64,000 nucleotides of DNA from NCBI GenBank assembly GCA_937959115.1, contig CALGAW010000043.1:1-64000 (forward strand). The letters are read 5' to 3'. The stretch's first letter is position 1; every line of letters starts with the position of its first letter. A program made the translations under genes and the position numbers. This stretch comes from an uncultured Saprospiraceae bacterium. GTDB taxonomy: Bacteria; Bacteroidota; Bacteroidia; Chitinophagales; Saprospiraceae. Shown piece after piece: positions 1 to 8,727 of this stretch. The notes under the pieces were generated by a model that worked only from the letters and a program-made list of their open reading frames with translations, ran no database searches and was not told the origin of the DNA.

Positions 1-232
1 CACCATTTCTAAAGGCAATGTAAAGAAGATTATCGATCTGGGAATGAATAACATGGAAATTTATCATGCTTTCCCACCACTCAAGCGAGATGAAAACGAG
101 AACTACATTAGCCCAAATCTCAAACTTCTATATTATTATCATAACCGAATGTTAGGTTATTCTGTTGCAGAGAATATCAGATGGTCTAACTATACTGGTG
201 ATAAGTTGAAAGAAATTGTAAATGCTGTATAA
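1..232 (+). CDS. 3' end of a truncated CDS, function not recognised
   Basis: An open frame enters from the left edge in frame 2 and ends at a TAA after about 76 visible codons. The visible end is hydrophilic with an aromatic patch (LLYYYHNR) and reads like the C-terminus of a soluble or peripheral protein. A methionine at position 44 exists, but the frame stays open to the edge, so the true start is probably outside the window. I considered acyltransferase families because of the YYHNR stretch but see no catalytic motif. Confidence 0.55.
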   Translation, partial: TISKGNVKKIIDLGMNNMEIYHAFPPLKRDENENYISPNLKLLYYYHNRMLGYSVAENIRWSNYTGDKLKEIVNAV

Positions 233-338
233 GTAAAGACTAATGGCAATCAAATTAGGCCGCTGAGTTCTTTAATTATTGGAATTATCTTTAAATTCCT
301 ACCAATTGATATAGTGCTGAGGGTATTGAAATCCTAGT

Positions 339-1067
339 TCAAATCTCTAGCACATCTTTCATGGTGTAAATACCAGATTTTCCATTTAGCCATTCTGCTG
401 CTAAAACAGCACCACGCGCAAACCCCTCACGGCTGTGGGCGGTATGTTTGATTTCAATGGTGTCAATCTCAGATTGATAGCTTACGATGTGTGTGCCTGG
501 TGCTGGATCAATTCTTTCAGAAGTAAGACTTAAATCAGGAGGCTGTTGATTGGCTTCCGCGGTCCATTCATTATATCGATCCATATTTTGGATGATTGCA
601 TCACCAAGCGAAATACCTGTCCCACTGGGCGCATCTAACTTTTGAGTATGGTGTATCTCATGAACAGAAGCCTGATATTGTGTTTGTTTGTTCATCAGTT
701 TTGCTAACATCTTATTAATTTCAAAGAAGATATTTACACCAATACTGAAATTCGATGCGTATATGAACCCACATTTGTTGTCGGTGGCCAATTGACTAAT
801 GTCTTCTAGTTTATCCAACCAGCCAGTCGTTCCTGAGACGACATTTACTTTGTGCTCTAGGCAAAATTTAATATTTTCAAAAGCACACTCAGGTTTAGAA
901 AACTCGATAACAATATCTACCAACTTTAGTGCTTCCATAGAAAATTCGTCTGTGTTTTTAGAGTTTATCTTAAATAATATGTTATGTTTGCATTGAATAG
1001 CAATATTTTCTATTGTCTTGCCCATTTTTCCATACCCCAAGATTCCTATGTTCATAACTTTGTTCAT
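339..1067 (-). CDS. dapB: 4-hydroxy-tetrahydrodipicolinate reductase
   Basis: Cytosolic enzyme of the diaminopimelate/lysine pathway that reduces 4-hydroxy-tetrahydrodipicolinate with NAD(P)H. The N-terminal Rossmann motif GILGYGKMG is at residues 8-16. The family signature EIHH-TQK-APSGTG covers about 137-151, with His139/His140 and Lys143 at the usual catalytic positions. The substrate-binding stretch SNFSIGVN is at 105-112. At 242 residues it is slightly short for the family, as is common in Bacteroidota. ATGs at 1067 and 1055 are both possible starts and the shorter begins directly at MNIGIL. It stands alone, with no lysine-pathway neighbours, and is divergent from the aquaporin gene. Confidence 0.95.
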   Translation of the reverse strand: MNKVMNIGILGYGKMGKTIENIAIQCKHNILFKINSKNTDEFSMEALKLVDIVIEFSKPECAFENIKFCLEHKVNVVSGTTGWLDKLEDISQLATDNKCGFIYASNFSIGVNIFFEINKMLAKLMNKQTQYQASVHEIHHTQKLDAPSGTGISLGDAIIQNMDRYNEWTAEANQQPPDLSLTSERIDPAPGTHIVSYQSEIDTIEIKHTAHSREGFARGAVLAAEWLNGKSGIYTMKDVLEI

Positions 1068-1198
1068 AATTTACCGTATAAACTAAATATTTTGTGACTT
1101 AATCCTTGATGTCCGTCAAAAATATGTTAAAATCAGTTCTTATTTGATTTATAAATTATTTATTTTCATTTAAATATACTTAACCAAAATTTTCACCT

Positions 1199-1831
1199 AT
1201 GAAAAAGTATTTAGTAGAATTTATCGGTACATTCTTTTTAATTTTGACTATTGTCATGACCGTTGCAACTGGATCAGCTATGGCTCCACTAGCAATTGGT
1301 AGTATTTTGATGGTAATGGTTTATGCTGGTGGCCATATTTCTGGCGCTCACTACAATCCAGCTGTAACATTGGCTGTCTGGATGAGAGGGAAATGTGACA
1401 CCTCTGATGTTCCTTTTTATATGATTTCGCAGGTTGCAGGTGCTGCACTTGCTGGAGCAGTGGGAACTTTCCTTGCTGGTTCATTAGGAGCTGAATGGAA
1501 GCAATTTTCAGCAACAAGTCCTGTACCTGGTTTAATTGGAGAATTTTTAGGTACATTCGCTCTTTGTTGGGTTGTACTAAATACTGCAACGTCTAAAGGA
1601 ACTGCTGGTAATTCTTTTTATGGCCTAGCCATTGGTTTTACTGTCTTAGCATGTGCTTGGGGGCTTGGAGGCTTGTCTGGTGGTGCTTTTAACCCCGCAG
1701 TTGCCGTTGGTGCTGTAGTTGGTGGTCTTAGTACTGCTAGTTACATTTGGGTTCCTCTTGTAGCTTGTTTTGCAGGCGGTGCTGTCGCAGCTCTAGTTTT
1801 CGGATTTGTTCGTGACGAAGATGATGTTTAA
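1199..1831 (+). CDS. MIP/aquaporin family channel
   Basis: Inner-membrane channel of the major intrinsic protein family, 210 residues with six predicted membrane segments in two inverted halves. Both NPA boxes are present, at residues 53-55 (HYNPAVT) and 165-167 (FNPAVAV). The Arg that normally follows the second NPA box and forms the aromatic/arginine filter is replaced by Val, so water or glycerol selectivity cannot be assumed. The gene is monocistronic and followed by a good intrinsic terminator. The divergent dapB promoter region lies upstream. Confidence 0.88.
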   Translation: MKKYLVEFIGTFFLILTIVMTVATGSAMAPLAIGSILMVMVYAGGHISGAHYNPAVTLAVWMRGKCDTSDVPFYMISQVAGAALAGAVGTFLAGSLGAEWKQFSATSPVPGLIGEFLGTFALCWVVLNTATSKGTAGNSFYGLAIGFTVLACAWGLGGLSGGAFNPAVAVGAVVGGLSTASYIWVPLVACFAGGAVAALVFGFVRDEDDV

Positions 1832-1863
1832 GAAATAACTAAACGTTATACATACAAACAAAG

Positions 1864-1896
1864 GTCCTTTCTGTTTCGATAGAAAGGGCTTTTTTA
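1864..1896 (+). terminator. Rho-independent terminator after the aquaporin gene
   Basis: A 9-bp stem (1864-1872 with 1881-1889, one G-T wobble) closes an 8-nt loop and is followed directly by a run of T from 1890. It lies 32 bp after the aquaporin stop codon. Confidence 0.85.
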
Positions 1897-2032
1897 TTTG
1901 TACCAATATTAGTTTGTAAACTCATCCTCGATTGAAGGCTTGATTAAATACCTTAGAATGTGTACATTCAAGCAAATTCATCTAGAGAATGAATGAAACA
2001 TAGGTTATCAGGTTATAATTTTTACTAGAAAC

Positions 2033-2566
2033 ATGAAAAGTATTTTCGAAGAAACAATTGAAAAACTGTCTTCAATTCTAATTCTTAAAAAGTTTGAAAA
2101 AGGGCAACTTCTGCATGAAGAAGGTGAAATTTGTCAAACTATTTTTTTGGTTAAAACTGGTATTTTAAGATCGTTCTATTTTGTTAAAGACAAAGACATT
2201 ACAGCCCACTTTGCTTTAGATAATGGAGTTGTTGGTGCAATTGATAGTATAGTTACAGGTAAAGCAAGCAGATATAATATTGAATCACTTGAACCTAGTG
2301 AAGTTTATATTCTTGATTATTTAAAAATGGAGTCGTATTTAGATGAAAATCCATCCTTAGAAAGATTAGCAAGGAAGTTCACACAACTGATTTATCTGGA
2401 TCTTGTTGAACGATTTGAAGGAATGATGTTTCTATCTGCTAAGGAAAAATATGACCATCTAATAACACGTTACCCAACTATCACAAGTAAAGTAAATCTT
2501 GGTCATATTGCATCTTATCTTGGGATAACTCAAGAGACCTTAAGTAGAACTCGTGCGCAATACTGA
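2033..2566 (+). CDS. Crp/Fnr family transcriptional regulator
   Basis: Cytosolic DNA-binding regulator of 177 residues. Residues about 10-120 form the cyclic-nucleotide-binding jelly roll (FEKGQLLHEEGE, then the IFLVKTGILRSFY strand). The C-terminus has a helix-turn-helix (LGHIASYLGITQETLSRTR, about 156-174). The consensus cAMP-binding Arg is not evident, so the effector is unknown; Bacteroidota Crp-like proteins of this size often lack one. It sits 76 bp upstream of a membrane-protein gene, which is a possible target or operon partner. Confidence 0.88.
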   Translation: MKSIFEETIEKLSSILILKKFEKGQLLHEEGEICQTIFLVKTGILRSFYFVKDKDITAHFALDNGVVGAIDSIVTGKASRYNIESLEPSEVYILDYLKMESYLDENPSLERLARKFTQLIYLDLVERFEGMMFLSAKEKYDHLITRYPTITSKVNLGHIASYLGITQETLSRTRAQY

Positions 2567-2642
2567 ACGATTTTGATTTAGATCAAAATTTCTAATTGAT
2601 AAATTGCTGATCTTGTACTTTTAAATCTAAATCAATTATCAG

Positions 2643-3056
2643 ATGATCGCTAACACAATTAAGAAAATAGAAGAGGATCCTAAAAAGATATTCATTCTGG
2701 ATGGCATTGGTGCAATCGTAACTGCACTGTTCCTTGGGATAATTTTAGTTCAATTAGAAAAACTAGTTGGTATACCTGTTCAAACACTGTATTGCCTAGC
2801 CGTAATACCGGTTTTTTTTATGGTCTATGACTATTACTGCTATCAAAAGGAAAACAATCAAATCGCACCTTTTTTAAAGGGAATTGCAATTTTGAATTTG
2901 ATGTATTGTATTTTGTCCTTGGGCTTAGCCTTTTATCACATAGATCGATTAACTGTATTGGGCTGGACGTACGTTCTCATTGAAATTCTTATACTCATTG
3001 CAGTTTCTGTTATGGAACTGAAATTTGCAAACAAACTAGTTCAAAAATATTCTTAA
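2643..3056 (+). CDS. Small four-helix membrane protein, unknown function
   Basis: 137 residues with four strongly hydrophobic segments (about 20-40, 48-65, 78-97 and 103-125) and short loops, so an inner-membrane protein. No motif was recognised. It lies 76 bp downstream of a Crp/Fnr-type regulator on the same strand, suggesting co-transcription, and converges on the SPOR gene with a shared hairpin terminator between them. Confidence 0.7.
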   Translation: MIANTIKKIEEDPKKIFILDGIGAIVTALFLGIILVQLEKLVGIPVQTLYCLAVIPVFFMVYDYYCYQKENNQIAPFLKGIAILNLMYCILSLGLAFYHIDRLTVLGWTYVLIEILILIAVSVMELKFANKLVQKYS

Positions 3057-3081
3057 TTCAAATCCTTACCAAAAAATAAAA

Positions 3082-3109
3082 ACCGATATCAGCAACAGCC
3101 AATATCGGT
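3082..3109. terminator. Bidirectional hairpin terminator
   Basis: Perfect 8-bp inverted repeat (3082-3089 with 3102-3109) between two convergent genes. It is flanked by an A-rich stretch on the left, which is T-rich when read from the minus strand, and by TCTTCTT on the right, so it can serve both directions. Confidence 0.6.
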
Positions 3110-3134
3110 CTTCTTAAATTACTACTTCTATAAT

Positions 3135-4445
3135 TTATCTTCGTGTACCGTTGTTATATTCAACGATATAGGCTTTTTGAAACCCTTTTTCTTTTATCTG
3201 GTTTAACGCTTGAGCAGCATCTTCTTTAGTCACAAATGTACCCAGCATGATTCGCTTAACTCCAGCTTCAGAGTTTTCCATATCCACAGTTCCTAAATGA
3301 TCTATATTTGAGAATTTCAACGGATCGAAAATAGTAACCGCAGTCAGCTGAATTTTATAAGTTGCAGCAGCTAAATCACCTCCCTTGGCAGTCATACCGT
3401 TATTCATTGCGATTGCTGGCTGTGTGCTTATTGGTTGTTCTACAACAGCAACTTCTTGAGCAGCTACAGCTTCACTTGGTGTACTTTTTAATACAACATG
3501 ATCATCAATCATAGTCGGTGTTGAAACAGGTTCAATTTGACTAACTGATGGGGTAGTAGGAGTAGCAGTAGGAGTAGGAGCAATAGGTCTTGTCGTAGTA
3601 GTTGTTGTACTAGAAGCGTTCGTTGGCGAAGAAATTGTACCTGTTAATGTACCAGGAACATAATTCTTCAATTGAATGAACTTTCCATTTTGCTTAATGC
3701 TTAAAACGCCATCCAAGTAAACAACTTGTTCTTTTTCGAATGTACTCAAGCTAGTATAAATGCTTGATTTGTATGGATCAGCGAATCCATCATTACCTGT
3801 AGTAGCTGTTGTTACAGAGCTTGAAGTCGTTGCAGTTCCAGTTCCAGTAGTTGTAGTACTAGCTAACGTTCCAGTAGAAACGAAGTGATTATTGTCAGGC
3901 CATAATAGAACACCTTCATTCAATTCTCGAATGAATGCTCCTTTATATCCTTCAGACTCAATTGTTTTTGCATAAGATCGAGCAGATTCTTGATCGTAAA
4001 ACGTACCACGCATTAACTTGATCTTTCCAGCACTTGGATCAATACGCACATCACCCATCATCTGAAATTTCTCCCAATCAATTTTCGTGGAATACGCATA
4101 GCTAATAAACTGAACACTAAAAACTTTCCCATTTGGATCTAATGGTTGACTTGTAATAAAGGCGTCTTTGTAACCTTTAGCTTTTACTTTAGTTAAAACT
4201 GATTTTGCACTACTTTTTGATTTATACGAACCCAATAAGATTTTTTGAATCCCTGTATTAGTAGTAGATGTGTAGACATATCCATACCGCTTAACGTTAT
4301 TAAACTTCTTCAAGTCAGGATCAGAAGACGCAGCAAGTTGAATTAAATAGATTTGATCACTTCCATTCTGTGGGGAAGCCGAAGTAGATTGGTTGTTGAA
4401 GAATACGAATGCGAGACAACAAACAACCTGCATTAAGAATTTCAT
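3135..4445 (-). CDS. Secreted protein with three SPOR domains
   Basis: 436 residues with an N-terminal signal peptide (hydrophobic core to about residue 20, then the STSASPQ region). Three SPOR-type modules are visible. Each ends in a pattern like LGSYKSKSSAKSVL...GYKDAFI: about residues 30-95, 105-170, and a last one ending near the C-terminus (IMLGTFVTKEDAAQAL...GFQKAYI). SPOR domains bind denuded glycan strands of peptidoglycan, so a periplasmic cell-wall role is expected. The modules are separated by Thr/Ser/Pro-rich low-complexity linkers (about 195-330). No enzymatic domain is seen. Confidence 0.85.
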   Translation of the reverse strand: MKFLMQVVCCLAFVFFNNQSTSASPQNGSDQIYLIQLAASSDPDLKKFNNVKRYGYVYTSTTNTGIQKILLGSYKSKSSAKSVLTKVKAKGYKDAFITSQPLDPNGKVFSVQFISYAYSTKIDWEKFQMMGDVRIDPSAGKIKLMRGTFYDQESARSYAKTIESEGYKGAFIRELNEGVLLWPDNNHFVSTGTLASTTTTGTGTATTSSSVTTATTGNDGFADPYKSSIYTSLSTFEKEQVVYLDGVLSIKQNGKFIQLKNYVPGTLTGTISSPTNASSTTTTTTRPIAPTPTATPTTPSVSQIEPVSTPTMIDDHVVLKSTPSEAVAAQEVAVVEQPISTQPAIAMNNGMTAKGGDLAAATYKIQLTAVTIFDPLKFSNIDHLGTVDMENSEAGVKRIMLGTFVTKEDAAQALNQIKEKGFQKAYIVEYNNGTRR

Positions 4446-4569
4446 AATTTCTAGTTGTAATTATTTATAAAAAAATTTATTCTAAATAATGTACTTTACC
4501 AGAAATGAATTGGATAATGCAAATATATGAGTTTACTCCTGTAATTCAAAGGATTACAAACAAATTGTT

Positions 4570-5265
4570 CTATTTATTCTCATTTATTAATTTTTCAACT
4601 AGTTCAACTACTCCAGTTGACGCATTTTCTTTTATAACAATAAGGTTTTTCATTGTTGTTAATCCGTCTGTATTTGGCTTAGGATCAACGAAATAAATAG
4701 GGCAGTGGGATGGGACGAAATGAACAAGACTAGCAGCAGGATAAACCTGCATTGATGTGCCAATAATAATACAAATCTGAGCCTTTGAAACGATAGAAAC
4801 CGCCAATTCCATACTGGGAACTGCTTCTCCGAACCAAACAATATGAGGTCTCAGCTGAAAACCCAACTCGCATTTGTCTCCTTGGTTTAAATCATCTTGC
4901 CAGTCGTAAACAAGTTTATCGTCGAATGTACTTCTTACTTTACGTAGTTCTCCGTGCAAATGCAAAACATCAGTTTGACCAGCACGCTCATGCAAGTCAT
5001 CAACGTTTTGGGTGATTACTGTTACATCATATGATGATTGAAGGCTGGCCAATGCAACATGAGCTGCATTGGGTGAAACCTCTTTTAGCTGGGCTCGACG
5101 TTTATTGTAAAAGTCCAGTACCAAGGCTTCATCGTTTTTCCATCCTGCTGGAGAAGCTACTTGCTTTACATCATGTCCTTCCCACAAGCCATCCGAACCT
5201 CTGAACGTGCTGATTCCACTCTCTGCACTCATTCCGGCACCAGTTAATACGACTACTTTCTTCAT
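4570..5265 (-). CDS. cobB: Sir2-family NAD-dependent deacylase (class III, CobB/SIRT5-like)
   Basis: Cytosolic NAD-dependent lysine deacylase of 231 residues. GAGMSAESGISTFRG (9-23) and QNVDDLHERAG (86-96) bind NAD; His104 in HGEL is the catalytic base; RPHIVWFGE (139-147) follows. Tyr53 and Arg56 in FYNKRR match the pair that confers desuccinylase activity in SIRT5/CobB. The small domain has only one Cys (132) where zinc-binding family members have four, so the zinc site appears lost. The region from 5266 to 5515 upstream holds no gene. Confidence 0.92.
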   Translation of the reverse strand: MKKVVVLTGAGMSAESGISTFRGSDGLWEGHDVKQVASPAGWKNDEALVLDFYNKRRAQLKEVSPNAAHVALASLQSSYDVTVITQNVDDLHERAGQTDVLHLHGELRKVRSTFDDKLVYDWQDDLNQGDKCELGFQLRPHIVWFGEAVPSMELAVSIVSKAQICIIIGTSMQVYPAASLVHFVPSHCPIYFVDPKPNTDGLTTMKNLIVIKENASTGVVELVEKLINENK

Positions 5266-5515
5266 AATCAGTTGGTTTAATTGGTTAAGAGCTGGGTAAT
5301 AGTATATTGCATTTCGATCTAATGGTTTTACCTAGCTGATAATTGATATATTCAACCATTAAATATACATAAAAAAAATCTTAGAGATTGAATCTTAGGC
5401 GGGTAGCGTTACAAATGATTGGTAGTAATATAGATGTTATTAATTTTTTGACGTAGTACTAAGATTAAGTCACAAATTTCAATGAATTTAATAACCTGTC
5501 AAAACTACGCTGTCC

Positions 5516-7036
5516 CTAAATGCCTAACTGTATAGTCGATAATTGTTTAAAGGCTTTACCCAATTCATTAATGATATCTCCCGCCAATAGAGATTCATAG
5601 CTTTCAGCTTCCAAAGCAAGATCGCCTGCCAAGCCATGAAGGTATACACCCAACAAGCTCGCTGAAAATGATCCATAACCCGAGGCAAGCAAACCCGTAA
5701 TAATTCCTGTCAACACATCTCCGCTTCCTGCAGTTGCCATTCCCGGATTCCCAGTATTGTTGTAGTAGGAATTGCCTCCAGGGGTAGCGATGCAAGTATG
5801 TGCTCCTTTTAATACGATATAGATGCCGTATTCTTGGGCTTTCATGACTTGGAGCTCATTTCGTTCAAATTCGTTATCTGTCCTTCCGAATAGCCGTTCA
5901 AACTCCTTAGGATGAGGTGTCAGAATTGAGTTCTTTGGCAACAATCGCTCCCAGCCATTGATTTGACTTAAGATATTCAGAGCGTCTGCATCCACAACGA
6001 CTGGTTTATTATAGGCTACAAAGATATTCTGCAGTGCGCGACTAGTGGCTTTTGAAGTTCCTATGCCACACCCAACTCCAATGGCGCTATACTTGCTTAG
6101 TTCTCGAATTCCAGTAAACTGATCTGTATGCTCGTCTTCACTAACCATTGCTTCTGGAATAAATTGCTGAAAAACGGATACTGCGTGTCTTGGAATATGC
6201 GCAGTCACAAGGCCCGCACCGCTTTTTATACTTGCTTTTGTAGCCAACAATCCAGCACCCAGCATTCCTTTTGAGCCTACAACTAATAGGGCGTGTCCAA
6301 ATTTACCCTTGTGAACAAACTTAGATCGCTTACGATGTAAACTCGTAATTAGCTCAGAATCAATTAAATGATAAAAAGTTTCTGCCTGCTTAATCGCGTC
6401 TAAATGCAAGTCGATTGGAACAATAGACCAATCACCAATGTATTGATGGTTTTCTGGAAAGAAAAAGGCAAGCTTAGGCAATTGAAAACTAATAGTTTGA
6501 TTGGCTTTAATTGAAGTGCCACTTGAATGTCTGTCTGCAAATAATCCTGATGGAATATCAATGCTCACACGCGTACAATCAAGGCGATTCAATGTTTTAA
6601 TTATTGACTCTATAATCCCTGAGATCGGGCGATTTAAGCCTGAGCCTAAAATCGCATCAATTAATATAGCATCTGCTGGAAGGGCATTAGGCAAGGGTTG
6701 ATTTTCTCCAATCTCTTGTATTTCAATTTTCCCAAATTGCTGCAGTCGCAATAGATTTGTATCAAAGTCAGCTGTCGTTTGACTTGCGAAGCGAAAGGTG
6801 AATACTTTTACAAAATAATCTTTTCTGGCAAGCAAACGTGCTACAGCTAGGCCATCACCACCATTATTTCCTGGTCCACAAACGATAAAGACTGGTCGAC
6901 TGTGATCAAATTGCTTTACAAAACAGCTGACAAATGCCTTAGAAGCTCGTTCCATCAAATCTATTGACGAAACTGGTTCATGCTCAATCGTATAAGCATC
7001 TATATCACGAATCTGTTTGGCTGAAAGAATCTTCAT
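5516..7036 (-). CDS. nnr: Bifunctional NAD(P)H-hydrate repair enzyme (epimerase + dehydratase)
   Basis: Repairs hydrated NADH/NADPH. The N-terminal YjeF/NnrE epimerase domain covers about 1-215 (CGPGNNGGDGLAVARLL near 52-68, DAILGSGLNRP near 128). The C-terminal ribokinase-like ADP/ATP-dependent NnrD dehydratase domain covers about 225-500 (LTPHPKEFERLFG, then NTGNPGMATAGSGDVLTGIITG with the catalytic GSGD). 506 residues is the normal length of the fused enzyme. It is a monocistronic housekeeping gene. Confidence 0.96.
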   Translation of the reverse strand: MKILSAKQIRDIDAYTIEHEPVSSIDLMERASKAFVSCFVKQFDHSRPVFIVCGPGNNGGDGLAVARLLARKDYFVKVFTFRFASQTTADFDTNLLRLQQFGKIEIQEIGENQPLPNALPADAILIDAILGSGLNRPISGIIESIIKTLNRLDCTRVSIDIPSGLFADRHSSGTSIKANQTISFQLPKLAFFFPENHQYIGDWSIVPIDLHLDAIKQAETFYHLIDSELITSLHRKRSKFVHKGKFGHALLVVGSKGMLGAGLLATKASIKSGAGLVTAHIPRHAVSVFQQFIPEAMVSEDEHTDQFTGIRELSKYSAIGVGCGIGTSKATSRALQNIFVAYNKPVVVDADALNILSQINGWERLLPKNSILTPHPKEFERLFGRTDNEFERNELQVMKAQEYGIYIVLKGAHTCIATPGGNSYYNNTGNPGMATAGSGDVLTGIITGLLASGYGSFSASLLGVYLHGLAGDLALEAESYESLLAGDIINELGKAFKQLSTIQLGI

Positions 7037-7144
7037 ATTAATCTTTTAAAACAAATTTTACCGCAATATGTTCCCTTTAAATTTTTGCTATTTCTTCTAT
7101 TTGTCGATTCTAACGTTTTCTGCCATTGATAATGTTACTCTTTC

Positions 7145-8269
7145 TTAGTCCACCCATTCTGCAATGAAAACGTTGGTATCTCTAGTACCTCCATTGTTTC
7201 TATTCGATGAAAATACTAATTTTTTTCCATCATATGAAAACATAGGGAATGCATCAAATGTTTTATCAAAGGTGATTTGCTTCAAACCAGTGCCATCAGT
7301 GTTAATCATAAATAGATTAAATTGTCTTCTTGATTCAGTATGATGATTACTACTAAAAACGATCTTATTTCCTGATGGGTGGTAGTAAGGCGCCCAATTT
7401 GCTCCACCTAACTTAGTAATCTGTTTCAAATCACTCCCATCTACATTACAGGTAAACAATTCCATTGCATTTGGTTGTACCATACCTTTCTTCAATAGAT
7501 CTTTATATGTTTTTACCTCTTCAGCAGTGGTTGGACGAGAAGCTCTAAAGATTAGTTTCTTTCCGTTTGGTGAAAAGAAAGCACCACCATCGTATCCAAG
7601 TCCTGAAGTCACTTGTTTGATGTTAGAACCGTCTACATTCATTGTGTAAAGCTCTAAATCACCTGAACGTAATGAAGTGAACACGATCGTTTTCCCATCT
7701 GGTGAAAGGGTGGCCTCAGCATCATAGCTCTCATGCTTTGTGAGTTGCTTGATTATTTTTCCATTTAAATCACTAACAAAAATGTCAAACTCCTTAAATA
7801 CAGGCCATACATACTTGCCGTTCAAGGTTCTAGGAGCTTCTGGACATTTTTCTCCTCCGAGGTGGGTGGATGCGTACAATATGGATTTGTTGCCAGGCAT
7901 GAAATAAGAGCAGGTCGTTCTTCCTTTTCCAGTACTTAATAATGGAGGTTGTTTGTCGCCATGTCCATCAGTTGACATGATATAAATTTGATCACATTCT
8001 GCTCCCCATTTTTTATTTGTAGCTTGAAATACTAAATTTTTATCATCAAAACTAAAGTAAGCCTCTGCATTGTCACCGCCAAAAGTTAGTTGTTTGATAT
8101 TCTTTAAGTTAACTTCTTTTTCGTAATGTAATACTTGAGGTTCTTTTTCACCTTTTGAAGGATAGGAATGCTCCTCTTTCTTCTTTGCAGTAGCTGTATT
8201 ACTCTTCTTTTCTGAATTACATCCTAATATAATGAATAGAAAAGTGAGTAAAATCAGGCATGTTCTCAT
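7145..8269 (-). CDS. TolB-like PD40 beta-propeller lipoprotein
   Basis: 374 residues. The N-terminus has a lipoprotein signal with lipobox FIILGC (Cys17), followed by a Lys/Glu-rich tether to about residue 50. The rest is a series of PD40/WD40-like blades of the type SPDGKTIVFTSLRSGDLELYTMNVDGSNIKQVT, repeated about six times, giving a propeller like the C-terminal domain of TolB. It is probably anchored in the periplasm or outer membrane as a binding protein. No catalytic residues are evident, and no tol-pal genes are nearby to support a TolB role. Confidence 0.82.
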   Translation of the reverse strand: MRTCLILLTFLFIILGCNSEKKSNTATAKKKEEHSYPSKGEKEPQVLHYEKEVNLKNIKQLTFGGDNAEAYFSFDDKNLVFQATNKKWGAECDQIYIMSTDGHGDKQPPLLSTGKGRTTCSYFMPGNKSILYASTHLGGEKCPEAPRTLNGKYVWPVFKEFDIFVSDLNGKIIKQLTKHESYDAEATLSPDGKTIVFTSLRSGDLELYTMNVDGSNIKQVTSGLGYDGGAFFSPNGKKLIFRASRPTTAEEVKTYKDLLKKGMVQPNAMELFTCNVDGSDLKQITKLGGANWAPYYHPSGNKIVFSSNHHTESRRQFNLFMINTDGTGLKQITFDKTFDAFPMFSYDGKKLVFSSNRNNGGTRDTNVFIAEWVD

Positions 8270-8300
8270 TGTGAAATTTGTTTAATAGTGATGAATGCTG

Positions 8301-8308
8301 CAAAGCTA
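8301..8308 (-). promoter_or_regulatory. Bacteroidota -7 element upstream of the PD40 lipoprotein
   Basis: Reads TAGCTTTG on the minus strand, an exact TAnnTTTG match 32-39 bp upstream of the ATG at 8269. A good -33 TTG at the expected spacing was not seen, so only the -7 box is claimed. Confidence 0.4.
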
Positions 8309-8445
8309 AGAAATAGAGTCAGTAATGAATTAATTGCATGTAATTATTCTGTCATTTTCTACATAAAAGAATATACTCTTTATTCGTCCGATATAGTTTG
8401 ATAGTTTTTTTATACATTGCACTTATATTATTTCTACACAAAGCC

Positions 8446-8727
8446 ATGGAAGAAAAAATAATGACGCTTCATCCTCAAGGAAAAAAAGGGGTTAATATTC
8501 TAAAACGTCGGTATGATGTTATTAAAACATTTATTCTAAAAGAAGTAGATCGACTTGGAGATCCCACATATGCACAAGTCTCTGACAATGCCATTAAAGC
8601 ACTAAGTGCTACGTTTGATGGGAAAGTAGTCTGGTATGTGGTTTCGGTAAAACTAGATTTAGAGGCAAGAGGCATCCTAGAACGGGTTCCCAAGTCAAGC
8701 CCACACAAAATCAGAAGACCTGTATGA
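8446..8727 (+). CDS. Small DUF6958-like protein
   Basis: Cytosolic protein of 93 residues from the ATG at 8446; an upstream TTG at 8398 would add a hydrophobic leader and is less likely, and ATG 8461 is also possible. It has the pattern I associate with the DUF6958 family: HPQGKKGVNILKRRYD, then FDGKVVWYVVSVKLDLEARG and ERVP. The fold looks like a winged helix, but the function is unknown. Its TGA overlaps the ATG of the following GH1 gene (ATGA), implying translational coupling. Confidence 0.7.
   Translation: MEEKIMTLHPQGKKGVNILKRRYDVIKTFILKEVDRLGDPTYAQVSDNAIKALSATFDGKVVWYVVSVKLDLEARGILERVPKSSPHKIRRPV

Noticed and set aside
799-996. Plus-strand frame inside dapB
   Set aside because: It is antisense to strongly conserved dapB codons and has no family resemblance; the same applies to the many other frames shadowing real genes.
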